Assembly (NCBI GenBank): GCA_031549685.1
Contig: JAVBPG010000025.1
Location: 1 to 22,720, forward strand
Direction: 5' to 3'
Length of the DNA stretch: 22,720 nt
DNA from: JAITMY01 sp031549685
GTDB taxonomy: Bacteria; Bacteroidota; Bacteroidia; Bacteroidales; UBA932
Part shown: piece by piece, positions 22,717 through 22,720 of the stretch
Position numbering within the stretch: the first letter of the stretch is position 1
Layout: each line of letters starts with the position of its first letter
The notes under the pieces: generated by a model
Seen by the model: only the letters and a program-made list of their open reading frames with translations
Databases searched by the model: none
Told to the model about the DNA's origin: nothing
Translations under genes and position numbers: made by a program

Positions 22717-22720
22717 GAAT

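Overview
The window looks like a chromosomal segment of a Bacteroidota bacterium, most likely order Bacteroidales. The reasons are promoters with a TAnnTTTG -7 element, AT-rich leaders without clear Shine-Dalgarno sites, a SusC-style TonB-dependent receptor with an N-terminal carboxypeptidase-regulatory domain, a lipoprotein with an acidic stretch after its lipid cysteine, and families (DUF4876, DUF4857, a DUF6850-like barrel) that I associate with Bacteroidales. I cannot name the genus. There is no rRNA, tRNA, CRISPR array, transposase or phage gene.

Left part (1-5253). A thiamine pyrophosphokinase (+) converges on a secreted protein of unknown function (-) across a bidirectional terminator. 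Next is a minus-strand pair overlapping by one base: a kinase of the aminoglycoside-phosphotransferase fold fused to a RapZ C-terminal domain (2579-4009), followed by a MurU/RfbA-like sugar-1-phosphate nucleotidyltransferase (1857-2579). The pair resembles the AmgK-MurU cell-wall sugar salvage route, with an amino-sugar-sensor-like domain added to the kinase. A repeat-filled gap of about 650 bases separates it from a YceI-family periplasmic protein.

Middle part (5254-10410), all on +. It holds an unknown secreted protein, the ABC-F translation factor EttA, a CCA-adding-enzyme-like nucleotidyltransferase with an HD domain, and a Nudix hydrolase. Structured repeats separate these genes; the largest is a three-tier inverted repeat at 9616-9872.

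Right part (10411-21158), all on +, is the most interesting region. After a recognisable promoter come a TonB-dependent receptor, a DUF4876-like lipoprotein likely to be surface-exposed, a second outer-membrane beta-barrel (DUF6850-like), an ABC ATPase with unusual motifs, an ABC-2-type permease, a DUF4857-like membrane-anchored protein, an OB-fold-like lipoprotein with a His/Cys cluster, and a three-helix PepSY-type membrane protein with histidines near its helix ends. Together they span the whole envelope. Uptake or handling of a metal, haem or metal-chelate is a reasonable but unproven reading. Four of the gene junctions hold palindromic repeats or hairpins. The window ends with hisS on the minus strand, separated from this locus by a compact element made of three hairpins.

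Dispersed non-coding repeats are a second theme. At least four sequence types recur (GTCATTGCGAGC-type, CTTGATTCGGGATCTCC-type, GTCATTCTGAGC-type, and CCCCCGCCAGCGGGGG-type), along with short degenerate tandem words. Several apparent reading frames and one apparent N-terminal extension come from these repeats and are not genes.
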